A DNA stretch of 64,000 nt from Gordionus sp. m RMFG-2023 (GCF_954871325.1 NC_088775.1:53731561-53795560), one strand, 5' to 3'; counted from the first letter of the stretch, positions 11,690 through 24,029 are shown. A program made the numbers and translations. Notes: generated by a model not told the origin, from the sequence alone.

Positions 11690-12480
11690 AGCCTTTTTTT
11701 TAGGTTTACCCGGGCAGGCTATTTTCCCTTCTAATCGCCTTTCTTCATTTTAAGCGGTCCTGATCAAACCTAACTTTTTCATGTCATTATTTAACACTTT
11801 CACCCATCATGTCTTTGGTCGTCATCTAGAACTTGTTCCCTCCACTTGCAACTAATGGCATCTTTTTAACCTATCATCCTTTGCCTTCCATTTAACATAT
11901 CCGCATCTCAATCTATTCTCAAGACATCGCCTATTGTTTCTATCCCAATTCTTCTCAATTCCTCCCTTGTTTTTCTTTCTCGTAGAAATACTCCACATAT
12001 CCATCTCATCATTCTCATTTCTATTCTTTCTAATTTGGCTTCGTGAGTCGCCTTAACTACCCATATGCAACTTCATACACAGCTTGCGTAAACTTTTCCC
12101 TTCAAAGCTAAAGAGACATTTTGTCAGTTAAAATTGAACACATTTCTCTAAATTTCTTCCAAACATATCTTATCATTGCCACTGTCAGGTCAACACCTTC
12201 TACGCTAAGAATATCTCCTAGGTAATAGAGACTTTTCCAATATAAATCAGTCATATTACAATCACCTTTCACACTCTTTCTATATACAAACGACTTGCTT
12301 GCCTTCTGCAGGCTTCCCTTTACACCACTACACTTATTGTGAACCCATTCACGACATCAGGTACAATTGATGGAATTTTTAGCAACACCACATGGGTACA
12401 TGCTTGCCTCCTTGATCTTTTTTAAACCTTCACTCCCAAACATTTTTTTGTTATTGATAATCTCGAACCTGATATATTCT
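11690..12480 (-). pseudogene. non-LTR retrotransposon, 3' end of ORF2 (minus strand)
   Basis: On the minus strand the order is: a degenerate Cys-rich segment (about 12400), a WKKFREMCSILTDKMSL block, an LKGKVYASCV block, then ERIEMRMMRWICGVFLRERK and ELRRIGIETIGDVLR, then a degenerate KWREQVLDD end. This is the C-terminal third of the AP-endonuclease type LINE ORF2 common in aquatic invertebrates. Several frameshifts and stops make it a dead 5'-truncated copy. The same family appears at 31480-37300 on the plus strand. Confidence 0.75.
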
Positions 12481-12635
12481 CAATATATTCAATTTTAAGC
12501 TTAAAAATTAGATATTTTTTCGCTTTACCCCAAAATACAAATTATCGCGCTTATTTTATATTATTAGATAAAACATCAAATATTAAACCTCAAAGGAAGT
12601 GGGAAAGCTCTGAAATCACTTTATTTGACTGCAGG

Positions 12636-13257
12636 TAGTGTTTTAAATTGGTTGGTTATGTTAAATTTAGACCCAGGGTTTGGGTTTAAAAATCGACCAA
12701 AATAACTGAGCACACCTTAAGCACAGACCCGGGGTCATCTTTTCTCTTGTTTCTAAAGTTATATTTAAAATCAATTTACACTTTTTATAATTTACTGTAG
12801 TCAACTCAGCTTAGGGTTAAAAATTTTTTAATCAAGACCTCCTAGGGCTTAGAATTACTAAAAGAATAGGATTAAGATGAGTTATTAAGTTGGTTAGCCG
12901 AGCGATTATTTTTGGCTACCATCCTAGTTCAGAATTAGATACGAACTTTCAGGCCTGATTTGTTTAATTTCAGCACTATTTTTTAAACACGTTATGTTTT
13001 TTTTCTAATTTTAGAAATGTATCTTAGACAAGTTCCTAAATTCGGCAAGATTGAGTTTAAATGGGATATTTAGAATACTTTTGGATCGTTGGGGGGAAGG
13101 TTGTTATAAACAAGCGACTTTTTGTCCTGCCTATTCTGAAGTAAAATATATAAAATCTTCAATTCAAACGTTTGTATAAGTGGGTAATGGCTAAATATAA
13201 GTTAACTCGGCTCAATCTTCATGCGCTTGCCTAAGAAAATTCTTTAACATTGAGACG
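12636..13257 (+). repeat. left arm of the Tc1/mariner-like element
   Basis: Inverted partner of 14711-15381, diverged by indels; innermost shared block is TCGGCTCAATCTTCA..GCCTAAGAAAAT. Confidence 0.8.
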
Positions 13258-13654
13258 TTTTAATTATATCAATTTCTTTAAAATTTGAGCCATTATTTAT
13301 TATTTCAAAGATTATGTTTTTTATAATATGTTAAGGATCAAGTTGCTAATTAATAAATCCGAACAGAGTGATAGTTTTAGGCTAAACCATTTTTTAGACT
13401 AAAAATATATTTGGTTTGAAAAAATTTAATATTGAAATTATTGTAAAAATAAAATTTTTAAAAAAATTAATGATTTTATTTTCTTTAATGTTTTTAAAAA
13501 TAATGGTATTTTAATTATTTTTGTAGACAAAATATTTTTATCTGAATGGATTTTATTCATTCACAATCACAACACTGAAAAATAATAATTGATAAACTTA
13601 ACTTCAAAAGTATTAAAAAAACGGAAAATTATTTTTTAAAAAATTTCTATATAA

Positions 13655-13787
13655 ATAATAATTAATAAACAACTTCAAAATATAAAAAAACCTATGTTAC
13701 GCCATAATTATTTGATTGTTGACGATAGTTATGGCAGTAACATACGTTTTTTTTATATTTTTGAAGTTGTTTATTAATTATTATTTT
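13655..13787. repeat. small hairpin element inside the Tc1/mariner-like element
   Basis: Left arm AATAATTAATAAACAACTTC..ATGTTACGCCATAA and right arm TTATGGCAGTAACATACG..GAAGTTGTTTATTAATTATT are near-perfect inverted copies of about 55 bp around a ~20 bp loop. Likely a nested MITE or foldback; no clear target duplicate. Confidence 0.75.
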
Positions 13788-14203
13788 TTAAGTTATTATT
13801 CAGTGAAACGAGTGTTAATAATCAACTTACAATAAAAGGGGGTAAACATAATATTATTTTATTTAATACATATTGAAATTAAATATGGACAAGCAATTAA
13901 TTAACAATATTAATCGTTAAAAAGAAATGTGAAAGTAATTTAATTAAAAATAAAAAAATATTTGTAGTAAAATATTTATTTTTTTTTTATAATTTTTCTT
14001 AAATAAAAAAAAATGAATGATGAATCTATTATCCAATACTAATACTAATTTTTCCAATTTAAATGAAAACCCTCAATCTTCGTTGAGAATCAAAGACCAA
14101 AAATACACAAATATTGGAATAAAGAAAAAATAGATATAATTATTAAAATACTATCAATGCCTGAAAAACAACATAAAAATTAAATACATCAAAATATGTC
14201 GAA

Positions 14204-14710
14204 ATGTCTACAGCACCGGTCCATAAATTTAGATGGGATACATTCCAAGATATAAATGGAGATACTTTAATAGAATACTATATTCAAAAAAGAGGAAGTA
14301 AGAAAAAAGATACTTCCGTAATTGAAAGACGTATCATAAGTTTATTAATGGAAAACAATACTCTTACTATCCAGGAGATAATAGAATTACCCCGTGGTAG
14401 TCTAAAAACAAAAACAACAATTAGTAAATATATCAAAAATAAAGGTTGGTCGAAAAAAAGAGCTGGTAAGGAGCCTGATAGAAGAAATACTAGGGCAATT
14501 AATATTCGTCAAATCTATTGTGTAAACATCTTAAATACCCCAAGAGAAATAAGATATTTCTTAGATGAAACTGGAATAAACTTGCATGTTGTACCAATCT
14601 ACGCCTGGGCACCATATGATGTCCATCCAATAATAAAAATCGTATCCTCTAAGGGTAAAAATGTAAGCATACTTTATGGCTTAAATTTGAAAGAAATTAA
14701 TATAAATTAA
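14204..14710 (+). CDS. Tc1/mariner-IS630 transposase, N-terminal part only
   Basis: A 168-codon frame. Residues about 40-85 look like the helix-turn-helix DNA-binding half (IERRIISLLMENNTLTIQEI, then KTKTTISKYIKNKGWSKKRA). Residues about 120-160 hold the first catalytic Asp in FLDETGINLH and the following YAWAPYDVHP and SSKGKNVSIL blocks, which match the superfamily. The second Asp and the final Asp/Glu are missing because the frame ends at the inner border of the right inverted repeat; a full protein would be near 340 residues. It cannot catalyse transposition alone but could still bind ends if expressed. Confidence 0.75.
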   Translation: MSTAPVHKFRWDTFQDINGDTLIEYYIQKRGSKKKDTSVIERRIISLLMENNTLTIQEIIELPRGSLKTKTTISKYIKNKGWSKKRAGKEPDRRNTRAINIRQIYCVNILNTPREIRYFLDETGINLHVVPIYAWAPYDVHPIIKIVSSKGKNVSILYGLNLKEININ

Positions 14711-15381
14711 AACTCCTCAATGTTAACGGATTTTCTTAGGCATGCCCCTGAAGATTGAGCCGAGTTAGCTTGTATTTAGCCATTACACATTTATAGTAAT
14801 TATACACACTTTATAAAAAGTATAAATTGAAGATTTAATTTATTTTGACTTCAAAATAGGCAAGATAAAAAAACGCATGCTTATACCCCCCCCCCCCCCC
14901 CAAATAAAATCTATCCAAAAGTATTCTACCATTCAAGCACAATCTCACCGAATTTAGGAACTAATGTTATCAAAATGTACTTTTTTAAAAATAGAGAAAA
15001 ATTAAATACGTTTTTAAAAAATGGCCATGAAATTAAACAAATCCGGCCAAAAAGTTCCATCTAATTCTGAACTAAGATGGTATAGCCGAAAATAATCTTC
15101 GGGTAACCATAATAACTCATTTTAATCCTATTTTTATGGTATTTCTAAGCCCTATGTGGCTCCGATTAAAATTTTTATAACCCTAAGCTGAGTTGCCTGC
15201 AGGGCTTTACTATCTAACCTCAGAAAATGCCATTGAATTTTTATTTGAACTATTTGGAATAACATTATTCACCCGAAGCCCGAGTCTAAATTCCGGGTCT
15301 GGACCTTGGGTTCGTGCTCAGGCTTGCTCTGAGCACAAAATTAGGTCGTAAATTTTACGACCAAGCAAATTAACAACACTA
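14711..15381 (-). repeat. right arm of the Tc1/mariner-like element
   Basis: Inverted partner of 12636-13257. It contains a run of about 15 C at 14886-14900 lacking from the left arm. Confidence 0.8.
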
Positions 15382-15884
15382 ATTGCAGAAAATGATATGC
15401 TTTTTTTTATTAAAATAAACTTGACATGTTTATTGAAAAATTTTTTAAAATTGATTTATAAAATAAAAAACCAAACATACATTTTCTAAAAATAATTATT
15501 CATAAATTCAAAACGTTAATAGAAATTTTAATGCAAAAGAACTTTAAATTTTTAGAAGGAAATTTGTGCATGTTGAGGAAAAAATTGTGAGAAACCCTTG
15601 CCACGATGTAAATATGTTTCATTATATATGCACAACTAATCCATATCTGTCAATATATATATCCCAACTAGTTTGCCTAAGATATAAGTGCGGAATAAAA
15701 TAAAAAAAATTTTGGCTGGAAAAATTGATAAATAATATTAAACTGAGTTAAATCTGACTTAATACTAGACTAACAAGCAGGATTGAAAAAATTTGATGTA
15801 AATTTATATATTTTTAAATTCCTTATCAAATCAACTGAAAATCCAATCCGACCTCCTATTTTTTAAAATTTATATGATGTCATT

Positions 15885-16104
15885 TAGTGTTGTTAAACGG
15901 CTCGATTTGAACCGATTTTTAAAAACGGCTAACTCAATATTTTATCCAAAATAATATTACGCAAGTCTGAAGATTTTGCATAGATGGCACAAAGGTCTAG
16001 ACATCAATTAGCGAAATTTCGAGGTTTAGGTAATATTTTTCTAGCTAAAATATGGATTTAGCCGTTTTTAAAAATCGGCTCAAAATGAGCCGTTAACAAC
16101 ACTA
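15885..16104. repeat. MITE, TAGTGTTGTTAA family, copy 1
   Basis: A 220 bp element with inverted ends starting TAGTGTTGTTAAACGGCTC and continuing CCGATTTTTAAAAACGGCTAA on both sides. TA borders and the first bases match the Tc1/mariner-like element at 12636-15381, suggesting mobilisation by its transposase. Two other copies: 18622-18825 and 29992-30132. Confidence 0.85.
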
Positions 16105-17229
16105 CGATATAATAACCAATAAAATTTTAGTTTACAACTCAACTTACTTAAGATACCACCTATAATAACGCAAAAAATCCAAAAGTACTTATTTAATTTT
16201 AAATATCTCAAAAAGAATGTAGCTTAAACAGTAATTTCTATTAAATAGCTCTATAATAGCTATTTAATAAGACAGAATTTTATATACCAAAAGTCGGCTT
16301 TTAACCTGAAAATGGCCATCGAAAGAAAATGAATATTTTTTTTCTTTTAATTTTTTTTCATAGGTAGATAACTATCACTGATTCAAGAGTTGTGGCTAAA
16401 ATCATCATAAATATAATTTACATTTAAAATAATAATAATTTTTCTCTTTATGTCTAAATCAATAGTAAGCTAAAATTAAAACATTTTGCCCGGGCCTGGT
16501 AATTAAAAAAAAATTAGAACAGGTTGACCAGGGAAATTAAAAAACTACTAGCTGATAGCCCATCAAGAATGACGGGGACTCAGAATTTTCTTATTTATTT
16601 AATGATGGATGAATAATAAATTTTCCTATTTTTACACAAAACTCATCTAGCAAGAATATATTTTTTATATTATAAATTACAAATACAAATGAATAAAAAT
16701 TTAGTTTAAAAGATTTTTTATTGTGCACATAAATTAAAATACTAACCATATACTTCATAAACATAATTTATAAAAAAATAATGGAAAATTTTAGAATAAC
16801 TCCTCATCTAAATAAATATAAATTTCTAAATCACATTTCATAAGATAGGAAAATATCTGAATCATTCATTAACAAATAAAGGAAAATGTATTGTTAATCT
16901 ATCATTGAATAAAGAAGAAAATCTGATTCCCCATCATTTTTGATAGGCAATCAGCTAGTAACTTATATTTTTGATAACGGGTTCTTAGAAAATCCATAAA
17001 ATATATGTAAAAGGAAAGGTCACAATAGGCATTAGTTTTTTTTTTGTTATTTGTGTTAAAATAAAAAAGGATTAATATTTCTTCCATATACACACATGGC
17101 TTTCTTTATTTCCTTGTGTACAACAATTTTTTGAATCCAGCAATTATCATAAATTTCTTGCAAATGATTTAAATTCCTTTAAGTTCAAATAAAATCAGAT
17201 GGAAAATGAAATAATTCAGTTTTTGAAAT
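16105..17229. other. intergenic AT-rich DNA
   Basis: No gene, structured repeat or RNA recognised. Confidence 0.45.
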
Positions 17230-17400
17230 TAGAGACCTTCACGGGACGGGACTTGATTTTCATCAGCCTCCAGCCCAGGTTAGCAGTAACAATAATTTGC
17301 AGGCCCAGTCCATATTAAATAAAATATTCAAACCCAAGCTCATCATAAGTTTCAAAAATTTTGCCCAAGCTTATATTCAAAAATTTAATTTGTTGTTTTA
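17230..17400. repeat. hAT-like terminus with GGGC-type motifs
   Basis: Begins TAGAGACCTTCACGGGACGG, followed by scattered CAGGCCCA and GCCCAAGC motifs. The start resembles TAGAGGTCTGCAATGGGC (10582) and TAGAGACCTTGCAGAGG (38541), suggesting three ends of related hAT elements. No coding content and no opposite end seen. Confidence 0.4.
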
Positions 17401-17482
17401 AATGAATAAATAAACAATATTTAAGTGTATTTAGGTAATCACTTTGTTTGCAATCTGACATTTATTATTGTGAAAATTTATC

Positions 17483-18147
17483 TTTACCATCAAATATTTT
17501 GTTACAATTATGGATTTATAATCATTCAAAAATTCACTAATCTATTGAAACAAATACTGAGCACGCTATTTATTAATTATATATTTTCTTATTTTTCTAT
17601 TCTTACCAATGTCGGACCCTGACAGTAGGGTAAATTACTGTCAATTAGTGGATCAGATATGATCAACCTTCTTTGATTAAATGGGCCCTGATAGTAGGGT
17701 AAATTTAACTGCTAAACAGTGGATGCAAATTCACTGCATTGATGATTAGATGCAATGATATACCTAATTAAATTTTTTCATTAATGTTATTTCTAAATTT
17801 ACCATCAAATATTTTGTTACAATTATGGATTCATATAATCATTCAAAAATTTACTAATCTATTGAAACAAATACTCTAAAAAGATAAGCACTATTTATTA
17901 ATTATATATTTTCTTATTTTTCAATTTTTACCAATGTAAATTACTGTTGGGTCCTGACAGTAGGGTAAATTACTGTCAATTAGTGTATCAGTTACCCTCA
18001 TCCTTCCTTAATTAAATGGGCCCTCACAGTAGGGTAAATTTTACTGCCAAACAGTGGATGAAAACTCACTTCACTGGATATGCCCCCTTTTGGGTGATGG
18101 AAGGAAGCCACTTAATTGAGTTTATTAAATGCAATGACATACCTTAA
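17483..18147 (+). repeat. direct duplication of a ~300 bp segment
   Basis: Copy 1 (17483-17766) and copy 2 (17798-18147) share ACCATCAAATATTTTGTTAC, the CTATTTATTAATTATATATT block, the CTGACAGTAGGGTAAATTAC block and the GATGCAATGA end. CAGTAGGGTAAAT occurs four times in all, twice per copy. Copy 2 carries extra sequence near its end. Confidence 0.8.
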
Positions 18148-18621
18148 ATTTTTATATTAAATATTAACAGTTGAGTCTTTAAATCACCATCTTTAAATCT
18201 TCCATCAGTATCATAATAATATTTTCAGAGTTTCCATATGATTTATAAATAGTACTGACTAAATGAATGTTTAGTTTGTAAGGTGATATATATTTGATCG
18301 ATTATGCTATAATCATTTTTATTGGACAAATATATTTTAAAAGAACACTGTTGGCTTAATTTGATTGACGGTTTATGAGGATTATTATAATAGATGCCCG
18401 GCCTTGCTAAATACCGACCAATATTTATTAAAATTTAATAAGACCCCTGTATTATTTATCTAACAGAGTCTTCTTTAAATTTAATCTGACATCGATCATT
18501 TAAAAATAAATAACCATTATATGGTTAATAAATGATAATAATAAATTCATGAAGGAACCAAAATTTGTTTTTTTTCTTATATCTACCAAGAAATGGGTTT
18601 TAAAATAAGACACATTAAGCA
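18148..18621. other. intergenic, nothing recognised
   Basis: AT-rich, no feature seen. Confidence 0.4.
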
Positions 18622-18825
18622 AATGTTGTTAAACGGCGTATTTTAATCTATTTTTAAAACGGCTAACTCAAAATTTTAGTCAAACTTAAGTTATCCAAGA
18701 TCGGAGATTTGCCCACAGTTGGCAAAAAGTTGTCGAAATTTCGAGGCTTGCATAAAAATATTTTGGCTAAAATCTTGATAGCTGTTTTTAAAAATTCGTC
18801 GAAATCGAATCATTTAACAACACTA
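18622..18825. repeat. MITE, TAGTGTTGTTAA family, copy 2
   Basis: Ends AATGTTGTTAAACGGCG and ATTTAACAACACTA, with the same interior as copy 1 (ACGGCTAACTCAA, GAAATTTCGAGG). More diverged than copy 1 at its left end. Confidence 0.8.
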
Positions 18826-19006
18826 CAATTTGCAATAATTGTTGCCTATATTTTAATGAGATAATTAAATTTTTGAGAATTATAAAAAAACAAAACACTT
18901 AATAATTCTTGAAAGTTTGTTTGCTTTTTTGAATAGAAAATATAATTTTTTTTATGACATTGAATCTAAGATGTAAGATAGGTGGTAAATAAAATCCGTA
19001 TCAGGT

Positions 19007-19215
19007 CAATTCAGCGAAGCAATACACTTTTTCGCGAAACTTTTTTCGCGAATGTCGTTTATCACAAAAATTTTTTATAGCGAAGGTAATATCGCGAAAC
19101 TAATTCCGCGAACATTTATAGCGAAGACAATTTCGGAAAGCCATTATCGAGAATTTATTTCCGCAAAACCATAATCGCGAATTCATTAGAGCGAGCGCAT
19201 TACCGCGAAACAATA
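19007..19215 (+). repeat. left GCGAA-rich terminus of the foldback element
   Basis: At least ten variants of TATCGCGAA / TATAGCGAA / TTCCGCGAA spaced about 15-25 bp. Inverted counterpart: 28405-28645. Confidence 0.85.
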
Positions 19216-19898
19216 AATATATTTTGAATTCATTTACTTAAAGGAAAACAACATATTGTTATTTGATGTTTTTTTAATAAAAAAAAATGTTATGCTACAA
19301 TTGTATTATTATTTTTGTTACAATTTATTAATAATTTTCACGCCCAAAATTTTAAGCAAAAAATATTTTTTAACATATTTTGATTTATAAAATATTTAAA
19401 TCTTTGTAAATAAATTTTTTTTGAGGAATTCTTTTGTGAACTTTATTATAAATAAACAATCTTTTAGGTGAATCTTTAAATTTTTTAAAATCATTTTTGT
19501 AAAATTATTTATTTTTTAAGCATATTAAAAGAGGTGGTTTTTCTAAAAAAAAATTTTTTAAATATTTATATTAAACTTTTTTATGTTATTTTATATAATC
19601 TTTTTAAGGATAATATTTTAATGTGACAATTGTCATTCGTTATTTTTTAAGATTTTTGAAATTTTTTGACACATGGGTAAAAATATCATTTATATTGTAA
19701 AGTAGTTAAATTATAAATTCAATGAAGATGTACACCATATAAAATTAGCAATTGTCATAATCGTTATTTTTAAAGTTTTTTGACGCAAATGGGCAAAAAT
19801 AAGTATTGCTATCATGTTCTTAGATAAGGACCATTATCATATTTTTAAAGTGTTTTTAATTTTTTTGACGTAAATGGCCTAAAATAAGTATTGCTAAC

Positions 19899-20035
19899 TG
19901 TCGTAATTATATAATATTTTATTTTAATAAATTTTATTTCAATAATGTCTTTATCTGTTTTTTATTTTATACATTAATTTAATACAATATATATCATTTT
20001 ATCTTTTTATTATGCCTTGAAGGTATTCTATTACA
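19899..20035 (-). repeat. 3' LTR of the compact gypsy element
   Basis: 137 bp, TG..CA ends in plus orientation, matches 23879-24029. Confidence 0.85.
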
Positions 20036-20036
20036 T

Positions 20037-23000
20037 CTATCCTATCCTTTTTTTTTGGCTCTCGATTTGGAACGGTATTAATTGTTTTCTTATTCGTATT
20101 GGATAACGGCTACTTGTACTTTCGTTCTCTAACACGGTTTGATCAGGCGTGTCGATGTCACTCATATCATTTATGATGGCATCTTTGGTTATTGAGTCTG
20201 GTATCGTATCAATATCTTTTGTCATCAAGTCTTGTATCGGCTCAATGTCTTTTTCTATAGAGTTTTGTATAGGATCACTTTCATTCATTCTAGGTGTTAT
20301 TTGTATCGGTTCTCTTTCTCTTCTTTCCTCTCTATTTTTAATATCGGAATCATTGAACCTATGTTTTAACTGATTAATATGTCTTCTCCATAATCCTAAT
20401 CTAGTCTCAGCTAAAAACGTCATTGGACCTGTTCTTTTAACGATGATACTTGGTATCCAAATATCTTTCTTAAAATCTTTTGCATATATTTTCTGATTTA
20501 TATTAAAAAAAACCTGGTAGCTGAGGTATGTATGGATTTGGATAAATTGGTTTTATTAATTGTAAAAGTCCTATGGGTTGAAATTTTAGCATTATTGAAC
20601 TTGGTGATTGCTAAGTGGTTATTTGTGGCGTATTTCGATAATTAAATAAAAAATCTTGTATATCATAATCATGTTTTTTTAAAAGTTTGTACTAGCCGCT
20701 CTGCTTCTCCGTTGGTTATAGGGTGGTACGGCGCATTATATACATTTCTAATTGATAATTGTTTGCAAAATAAACTGAATTCTCTACTTTGAAAGGGGGG
20801 CCCATTATCCGTAACAATCGTATTGGGGTAACCAAAAATAGCAAAAAGTCTTAACAATAATTTTCTTACTTCAGTAAAATTATTAGTCGATAGTTTTTGT
20901 ATTTTAGGCCATTTACTAAAACTATCTATTATTACTAGATATATATCCGTTAATGGGTCCGGCAAAATCTAAATGAATTCTTACCCATGGTTTATTTGCG
21001 GAAAGCCATTTCCCTATGATCCAGGATTATTTGTCTGACATAATTCACAATACCTACCGTGTAATTCGATATCTTCGTTAATATTTGGCCACCAAACATT
21101 CTCTTGTGCCATTAATTTTGTTTTAGTATACCCCTGATGCCCCATATGTAAAAAAGACAAAGTATTTACTTGTATTTTTTTTGTAATTATGTTTCTTAAA
21201 CCCCATAATATACATCTTGCTTCCATCGTGAGTTCATTTCGGCGCTGGAAAAACGGTTTTAGATTTTCCTCTATTATCTTCGGCCACCCAGTTGCAATGT
21301 AACGTGACACCTTTGATAATACCGGGTCATTTCTTGTGTGTGCTTTTATATCTAACGCTGAAATAAATTGTGGAGAATCCGATACTATTAAATTAATATC
21401 TAACTCTTCCCAAGTAGATGGTTCACCGTCAATTGGGAACCGGGATAACATATCCGCATTACTATTTTTTTTGTCCCTTTCAGTTGCAATTCATAATCAT
21501 AATTGGCTAGTAATAATGACCATCGTACTAATCTTGAGGACATATCTGTTATTCTTTTATGTGGATTGAGTAACGATATCAGTGGTTTATGATCTGTAAT
21601 AATAATAAAATGTTTGCCAATTAAATATTGTTTAAATTTAATTAGTCCAAATATAATTGCTAAAGCTTCACGCTCTATCTGACTATAATTTCGTTCGGCT
21701 GCATTTATTGTTCGAGACACGAATTCAATTGGTTTTTCCTCGTTGTTAATTATATGAGATATAACGGATCCTATTCCTTGTTGCGACGCATCCGCAGATA
21801 GAATTATCGGTTTTCACGGATTATATTGAGTTAAAATTGGTGCTTCTGATATTATATTTTTAAAATTATTAATTACTATTGTTTCATTATTATTCCATAT
21901 CCATGGCACGTTTTTTCGTAACAGTCGATATAATGGCGCGGCCATCGTTGAACAGTTCTTTATAAATTTTTGATAATAGTTAATTATAACGATAAAAGCT
22001 TGTAATTCTTTAACGTTTTTCCGTAACGGTGCATCTAAAATTGCATTGACGTTTTTATTTGTTGTTGCGATTTCCTCTTCGCTAATGGTATGACCTTAGA
22101 ATTCAATCTTTTCTATAAAAAAATTACATTTTTTTAAATTTAATTTCATACCGTTTGTTTCTAACGTCTTTAGCACATTTATCAAATTTTTTTTATGATT
22201 CTCAATTGATTCCCCAGTAATTATTATATCGTCCAAATATACCGCTACCCCGGGTAGTCCTTTTAATAAAGAATCCATTGCTTGTTGGAAAATGGCTGGC
22301 GCTGAGGCTACCCCGAACGGAAGTCGTGTGAAGCGATACATCCACTTGGCATGTTGATCACTAACAGCTTTTTTGCCTCGTCATCTAGCTCTATTTGAAA
22401 ATATTAGGATAAATTTAATACTGTATATTTGGATCCATTACCTAGTGTGGCTAATAATTTAATTCTGGATAAAGGATACTTATCAATCAAAATATTAGCA
22501 TTAACCGTTTGTCGGAAATCACCACAGATTCGTAAGGATCCATCTTTTTTCAGTATCGGCACAATCGGAGAAACGATATTCGAATATTTTAGTCTTTCTA
22601 TAACTCCCATAGATTCCAGTCGTTGCAATTCCGTTTCTAGTTTTTCCTTCCACGCAAATGGAATCGGTCTGCTTTTAAGACATTGATAGTTGGGGTTGGG
22701 TTTTACCGATAGCTTTGCTTTAAACTCTTTCAGTAAACCTAACTTCTTAGTAAATAATGATGAAAATTTATGTTCAATTTAATCCTCCCAAACCTCATTA
22801 ACTGTATTACATTTATTTATTTTTATTAAATTTCTACCTATCAAATTAATACCATTGTTTACAATTATAAATTCATGCTATATAATTTTATTCGTATAAT
22901 TAACGGGTAATATACATTTACCTTGAATCTCGATTAATACATTATTATAAGATATTAAAATGGTATCCGTTTTTGTTACTGGTCTTTTTAAACGGTCAAC

Positions 23001-23290
23001 GTTTTATATTTAAAATGGAGACTGCTGATCCTGTGTCAATTAAAAAGTTAATATAAATTTTATCTATCAATAATTTCACCTTAAATCTTGCTCGTGACTC
23101 CTCTGAAGAATCCCAATCTTCAATGTTTTCTCGCTCCTTTTCTGGAATATCTATCGTTCGAATATATTCTTTCTTAACATGCTTCCTTCTGTATACTTTC
23201 TGTAAATGCCCTTTTATTTCACAATTATGACAGATGGTATTTAGAATAGGCACTGCGGTTTTATGTGATTTTCTAATCCACAACAATAAC
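20037..23290 (-). pseudogene. pol region of the compact gypsy element
   Basis: From 5' to 3' on the minus strand: CHNCEIKGHLQK zinc-knuckle-like segment and IDTGSAVSI protease motif (about 23300-23000); RT with SLRICGDFRQTVN and VYLDDIIITG (about 22690-22090); RNase H with IITDHKPLISLL (about 21700-21400); integrase zinc region HMGHQGYTKTKL..CELCQT and core with VIIDSFSKWPK, IVTDNGPPFQS and NAPYHPITNGEAERLVQTFK (about 21450-20670); then a hydrophilic C-terminal tail (20037-20423). Fossil with several breaks. Confidence 0.85.
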
Positions 23291-23878
23291 AAATAATTTT
23301 TGAAACTGGTTTATACTTATTATACTGTTCCCTCCCTTGTTAATGTTGATATTTTATTTATTTCCTTTCCTGCAGATAATTTTTCATATTAAATCATTTC
23401 TGTTGTGTTGTCTCCATTGAAGTATCGATTTGTACAGCCTTTTCTTATGTCAAGTCCAGCGTGTTGATGAATTTCATTAATATTTTTTCATTAGTAATTC
23501 CCGACACTAATTTATCCCGTAATACTGTATTATCCATCTCTTTGAATTCACACGTCTTTGCTTTTATCTTTAATTTATTTATATATTCTATAAATTTTCT
23601 CCTCTTTCTTGTTCCGTTTTATAAAAATAATATCTCTCCAGCATAAAATTCGTTTTCTTCGCATAATAAGTTTAATTATATCATCATATGATATTTCCTC
23701 TAATGTCTTTGGCAAACACAACGCAAATAATTTTGAATAAACCTCAAAGTCCAATATTTGTTAATATAAATGACTTTTTGTCTTCTATTTTGGCTTTTAA
23801 AAATGAATTCCATCTTTGATAAATAAACTTCCATCTCACACTCCTTTATATTAAATTTCTCTATTTGAAACTGCGCCA
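23291..23878 (-). pseudogene. gag region of the compact gypsy element
   Basis: The coding-like stretch between the primer site and the zinc knuckle on the minus strand has the size and place of a gypsy gag. Individual residues are too degenerate to say more. Confidence 0.55.
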
Positions 23879-24029
23879 TGTCGTAATTATATATTATTTT
23901 ATTTCAATAATATCTTTATCTGTTTTTTATGTCCTTCTATATAAAATACATTTTTTTAAATACATTAATTTAATTGAATACAATATATCATTTTATCTTT
24001 TTATTATGCCTTGAATGGGATCTATTACA
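23879..24029 (-). repeat. 5' LTR of the compact gypsy element
   Basis: 151 bp, matches 19899-20035 apart from several indels; next to the TGGCGCAG primer-site start. Confidence 0.85.

Larger units (their letters stand above)
12636..15381 (+). mobile_element. Tc1/mariner-like element with >600 bp inverted repeats
   Basis: The ends, TAGTGTT at 12636 and its inverse AACACTA ending at 15381, sit on TA dinucleotides as expected for TA duplication. The arms (12636-13257 and 14711-15381) are long imperfect inverted repeats sharing blocks such as TGAGCAC, GACCCGG, CTAAGCTGAGT, TTCAGAATTAGAT and GAAGATTGAGCCGAGTTA. Between them lies a partial DDE transposase (14204-14710) and a small hairpin (13655-13787). 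TIRs this long are unusual for Tc1/mariner. The transposase ends at the inner edge of the right arm, so the copy is defective. Confidence 0.8.
19899..24029 (-). mobile_element. compact Ty3/gypsy retrotransposon, minus strand
   Basis: Short LTRs (TGTCGTAATTATATA..TCTATTACA on the plus strand) at 19899-20035 and 23879-24029, with a perfect 5 bp duplication CTAAC outside both. Just inside the 5' LTR (right side) the minus strand reads TGGCGCAGTTT, a typical tRNA-primer site start. Gag, protease, RT, RNase H and integrase follow in gypsy order. It is broken by several interruptions but is much better preserved than the element at 108-9231. The two LTRs differ by several indels, so it is not recent. 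It inserted into an arm of the foldback element. Confidence 0.9.

Noticed and set aside
14886-14901. C homopolymer (and a similar one at about 42945-42959) as a structural signal
   Set aside because: Probably simple replication slippage or assembly noise; it disrupts otherwise matching sequence.
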